Assembly (NCBI GenBank): GCA_048270425.1
Contig: JBLWSY010000002.1
Location: 186,001 to 250,000, forward strand
DNA: 64,000 nucleotides
Direction of reading: 5' to 3'
Origin: Oceanospirillum sp048270425
GTDB lineage: Bacteria > Pseudomonadota > Gammaproteobacteria > Pseudomonadales > Halomonadaceae
Translations under genes and position numbers: made by a program
Shown: piece by piece, positions 61,003 through 64,000 of the stretch
How positions within the stretch are numbered: the stretch's first letter is position 1
Layout: every line of letters starts with the position of its first letter
Notes under the pieces: generated by a model
Told to the model about the DNA's origin: nothing
What the model saw: only the letters and a program-made list of their open reading frames with translations
Database searches by the model: none

Positions 61003-61298
61003 CGAGTTTTATCCGTTGGTGGTACCAGATTATCGTTCTAAATCAACCACTATGACTTAGCTTGGGCAATGATTCTACCAGAGCGACGCCTTATTGTGAT
61101 GGGGCGTTGCTACTCGTTGTTTGTATGATAGTTGCTGGAGATTTGTGCAAGGACTTCTGGTGTTATGCCAGACAGGATTGCCCGGAATGTGCGTGCCTCC
61201 GGGCAGATACTCCTTGCTGTTCTGCCAAGGTCTCAAGGCAATTTCTTTAACAGGAACGCAAGAGACGGATTGCTGATCATTATGAGCTGAGAACAGCG
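61003..61298. other. Gene-free gap between coaE and yacG
   Basis: About 296 nt without a credible gene. It holds TGCCCGGA (61179-61186) with TCCGGGCA (61198-61205) in a perfect 8-bp hairpin and CCTTG/CAAGG pairing nearby (about 61212-61230). In E. coli zapD lies between coaE and yacG; in Pseudomonas the two genes are adjacent. No zapD remnant was recognised by eye. Confidence 0.55.
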
Positions 61299-61913
61299 TT
61301 AAAAGTCCTCAGTCGCCAAGGAAAGGTAGCGTTTATGACGTTGCAGGCATTCTGCCTGCAAATAGCTGAGGTCACGATTATTGACGATAATATCGTCCGC
61401 CTTTTGGCGTCGTTCTTCACGAGGAAGCTGTGCTTTTAAAATCGCTTTTACCTGATCGACACTGTTCTGATCTCTTCGACTGGCGCGTTCTATCTGCAGT
61501 GTTTCAGGAGCATCAATAAGTAACACCCTATCTGTAAGCTGATCCTGCCCACTTTCAAAAAGTAGCGGTGAAACAAGGATGCTGTAGGCGGATTCTGACA
61601 TCGCCAGCTTATCCACAATGCGTTGTCGGATGGCGGGATGGGTCACCGATTCCAGCCAAACTCGCTCTTGTGGGTGGCGGAATACTTGATCGCGAAGCCA
61701 GGAACGATTCAGGCTACCATCACTGTTCAGTACTTCCGGCCCAAAATGGTGTTTTATCTTTTCCAGCGTCTCAGTGCCAGGCTCAACGACGCTCCGGGCT
61801 TCAATATCGGCATCGACCACGCAGATGCCGAGAGTCTCAAAAAAATCGGAAGCTGCTGTTTTACCGGAACCGATCCCGCCGGTCAGTCCTATGATGAGTT
61901 TTTTGTTCTGCAT
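61299..61913 (-). CDS. coaE: Dephospho-CoA kinase CoaE
   Basis: Last step of coenzyme A synthesis, phosphorylating dephospho-CoA. 204 residues; P-loop IGLTGGIGSGKTAASDFFE at about residues 7-25, then VDADIEARSVVEPG, and SPLLFESG in the middle. Follows pilD by 66 nt on the minus strand; probably the same transcript as pilC-pilD. Confidence 0.96.
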   Translation of the reverse strand: MQNKKLIIGLTGGIGSGKTAASDFFETLGICVVDADIEARSVVEPGTETLEKIKHHFGPEVLNSDGSLNRSWLRDQVFRHPQERVWLESVTHPAIRQRIVDKLAMSESAYSILVSPLLFESGQDQLTDRVLLIDAPETLQIERASRRDQNSVDQVKAILKAQLPREERRQKADDIIVNNRDLSYLQAECLQRHKRYLSLATEDF

Positions 61914-61979
61914 GATTGGTTATCAGTTGAGATGAGTAACAGCAAGATTAAGGGTTAAACCGAAATATTTGCCATAAAT

Positions 61980-62864
61980 TTACAAAAACAGCTGAGTCAT
62001 AATGGAACGCACGGTATCAGGAAATGCTATACACAACCAGCCAGAAAGAGCCAAAGCCGGGCCAAAGGGGATGCCGCCTTCATGATGCTGGTTCACTGCT
62101 TTGTAGATCAAACCAATGATAAGCCCGCTTAGAGCGCTTAACAGTAGCATTGCAGGCAACATGCTTACACCAAGCCAGGCTCCCAGTGCTGCTAAAAGCT
62201 TGAAGTCACCATACCCCATACCTTCTTTGCCTGTGGCGAGTTTAAATAACCAATAGATCAACCAGAGGCTCAGATAACCCAGAGCGGCTCCCCAGACTGC
62301 TGCTGATAGTGCACTGGGTTGATAGAGCGTCTGGAACAAAAGACCTGCCCAGAGTAGCGGCAGTGTCAGCCGGTCTGGTAGCAGAAAGGTTTTAAGGTCG
62401 ATAATACTCAGAGCCAGAAGCGTAAGGCTGACCGTAAAAAGTGCAACGCCCTGTGGGCTGAAGCCGAATAACAGCCAGCTGATTACTGCAAGAAGACCTG
62501 CTGCAATTTCAGTCAGCGGATATTGCAGTGAAATGGGGGCTTTACAGGCCTGACAGCGACCTCTGAGTATCAAATAGCTGATCACAGGAATGTTCTGCCA
62601 GGCTTTAACCGGCGCCTTGCAGTGGGGGCAATGGGAATTGGGCCAGGCGAGGTTAAAGTTCTTTTCTGCGGCTTCGGAATCAGTTGATTGATTCGTGCCC
62701 GCATCCGTCAGTAACTGGTACTGTTCTTCCAGCTCATTTTCAATCATCAGGGGCAGGCGGTAGATCACCACATTGAGAAAACTGCCGATCAACAGGCCGA
62801 TAATCAGCAGGAAAGCGATCGCCAGAGCCGGAGCGTTTTCCAGAAGTTGAATCAGATCAGGCAT
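61980..62864 (-). CDS. pilD: Prepilin peptidase / N-methyltransferase PilD
   Basis: Cleaves and methylates type IV prepilins and type II secretion pseudopilins. 294 residues, about eight transmembrane spans. The zinc site is CPHCKAPVKAWQNIPVISYL with CQAC; the catalytic aspartates are in DLKTFLLPDRL and GYGDFKLLAALG. The start codon overlaps the pilC stop by one nt. Confidence 0.95.
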   Translation of the reverse strand: MPDLIQLLENAPALAIAFLLIIGLLIGSFLNVVIYRLPLMIENELEEQYQLLTDAGTNQSTDSEAAEKNFNLAWPNSHCPHCKAPVKAWQNIPVISYLILRGRCQACKAPISLQYPLTEIAAGLLAVISWLLFGFSPQGVALFTVSLTLLALSIIDLKTFLLPDRLTLPLLWAGLLFQTLYQPSALSAAVWGAALGYLSLWLIYWLFKLATGKEGMGYGDFKLLAALGAWLGVSMLPAMLLLSALSGLIIGLIYKAVNQHHEGGIPFGPALALSGWLCIAFPDTVRSIMTQLFL

Positions 62865-64000
62865 CAGAACAAGCTACCCATTTTGAAGATTGGCAAATAC
62901 ATTGCCAGCACAAGTCCGCCGACCATTACGCCGAGAATGGCAACCACGATAGGCTCCAGAAGGGTTGTCATACCTTCAACGGCATCATCGACCTCTTCTT
63001 CGTAAAAGCCCGCAACCTTGTCGAGCATCGTATCCAGCGATCCGGATTCTTCGCCGATAGAAACCATTTGAGTCACCATTGCAGGGAATACATGTGTGGT
63101 TTTCAGAGCAAAGTTAAGCTGTTGCCCGACCGAGATATTGTCCCTTGCCTGAAAAACTGCTCGGGAATAGACCCGGTTACCTGAGGCTCCTGCGGCCGAC
63201 GCCATAGACTCAACTAAAGGCACTCCTGAGGTAAAAGAGGTAGAGAGCGTTCTGGAAAAGCGAGCAATAGAAGACTTTTTAACAATTTGCCCGATAACCG
63301 GCAGACGCAAAATTAATGCGTCGATGCGATAGGCGAAAAGTTCAGATGCTCTGTAAGCTCTTATTAGCAGAAAGGGGATAAGTACCAGGATACCAATAAT
63401 GCTCCACCACCACTGACCGACAAATTCTGACATGTTGATTACCATCTGAGTCAGGGCCGGTAACTCGGCATCAAAGCTGTTAAACAGAGATTCAAATTGA
63501 GGTACGACCTTTAACAGCAAAATCAGCATTACTGCGATCCCTATTACCATAACCGCTATCGGGTAGTAGAGAGCTTTTTTTATTTTGGCTTTAATACGAT
63601 CGGTTTTCTCCTTGTAAACAGCAACACGATCCAGCATATGCTCCAATGAACCGGAACGTTCGCCAGCTTCAACAAGATTACAGAAAAGTTTGTCGAAGTA
63701 TTTCGGGTGTTTACGAAGCCCCATGCTGAGCATATTGCCGTCGGCGACTTCATTTCGGATATTGAGAATGATCTTTTGCATGGCCGGATTTTCCAGGCCT
63801 TCTGCAACCACATTCAGAGATTGGACCAGAGGTACTCCGGCTCTGATCATGGTCGAGAGCTGGCGAGTAAACAGTGTGATCTCTCTGGTCGTGATTTTCT
63901 TTTCCCCAAGGCCAAAAGGGGCGGGTGTTTTTTTCCGGATTTTTTCAGCAGTGATGCCCTGTTTGCGGAGCTGGGCTTTAGCAAGGTTCAGATTGAGTGC
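62864..64000 (-). CDS. pilC: Type IV pilus inner-membrane platform protein PilC, partial (C-terminal 378 residues)
   Basis: Platform protein on which PilB and PilT act. The reading frame runs through the right edge, so the gene start lies outside the window. The first visible residues (ALNLNLAKAQLRKQGI, then TREITLFTRQLSTM) are typical of PilC N-termini, so no start lies at the internal ATG 63850. Two GspF domains are visible (GVPLVQSLNVV and GVPLVESMASAAG), with membrane spans and DAVEGMTTLLEPI near the end. Confidence 0.94.
   Translation of the reverse strand, partial: ALNLNLAKAQLRKQGITAEKIRKKTPAPFGLGEKKITTREITLFTRQLSTMIRAGVPLVQSLNVVAEGLENPAMQKIILNIRNEVADGNMLSMGLRKHPKYFDKLFCNLVEAGERSGSLEHMLDRVAVYKEKTDRIKAKIKKALYYPIAVMVIGIAVMLILLLKVVPQFESLFNSFDAELPALTQMVINMSEFVGQWWWSIIGILVLIPFLLIRAYRASELFAYRIDALILRLPVIGQIVKKSSIARFSRTLSTSFTSGVPLVESMASAAGASGNRVYSRAVFQARDNISVGQQLNFALKTTHVFPAMVTQMVSIGEESGSLDTMLDKVAGFYEEEVDDAVEGMTTLLEPIVVAILGVMVGGLVLAMYLPIFKMGSLF

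Overview
The window looks like chromosomal core genome of a gammaproteobacterium of the Oceanospirillales/Pseudomonadales type. The evidence is gene content (meso-DAP type MurE, LpxC, LpoA, SspA/SspB, AlgW-type protease, PilB-C-D pilus assembly, two FadE-like dehydrogenases) and gene order. Much of the order, from the AlgW/ZapG/ZapE end through rplM-rpsI, pet, ssp, lpoA, rsmI, rnpB, the dcw cluster, lpxC, dciA, secA and argJ, is the order I remember from Pseudomonas. I see no phage, insertion sequence, CRISPR array or obvious foreign island, and base composition looks even by eye.

Layout. 1-3.1 kb: tail of an upstream gene, rpoD, and an HExxH metalloprotease-like protein. 3.2-7.3 kb: two paralogous acyl-CoA dehydrogenases, the first behind a perfect PsrA-like palindrome. 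7.4-9.7 kb: a DUF4105 envelope protein and two identical tRNA-Leu(UAG) genes. 9.7-14.6 kb: biotin operon bioB-F-H-C-D (minus strand) with a BirA-like operator overlapping its promoter. 14.6-18.1 kb: comF, srkA and an MltC-like transglycosylase. 18.2-21.9 kb: a secreted protein of unknown function, then folE-folX, a thioredoxin-fold protein, a small cold-shock-like protein and an outer-membrane barrel. 21.9-25.9 kb: AlgW/DegS protease, Nif3-like protein, zapG, zapE. 26-31.1 kb: rplM-rpsI, petABC (cytochrome bc1), sspA-sspB. 31.2-35.8 kb: lpoA-yraN-diaA (minus), rsmI and rnpB.

35.9-53.8 kb is the division and cell wall (dcw) cluster: rsmH-ftsL-ftsI-murE-murF-mraY-murD-ftsW-murG-murC-ddlB-ftsQ-ftsA-ftsZ-lpxC, almost all overlapping or tightly spaced. 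It makes the UDP-MurNAc-pentapeptide precursor, lipid I/II and the septal machinery, and ends with the committed step of lipid A synthesis. mraZ, normally first in the cluster, is absent. 54-60.7 kb: dciA, an M23 peptidase, secA, argJ and a Nudix-ThiE fusion. 60.8-64 kb (minus): yacG, coaE, pilD and the C-terminal part of pilC, which runs off the window.

I did not find a new multi-gene system. The points most worth checking are local: a compound BirA-like operator, a PsrA-like operator, lineage-specific gaps in conserved neighbourhoods (mraZ, dolP, zapD), a stand-alone secreted protein with a TraB/VirB10-like look, an 11-bp phased repeat before rsmI, and hairpin-containing gaps on both sides of mraY.
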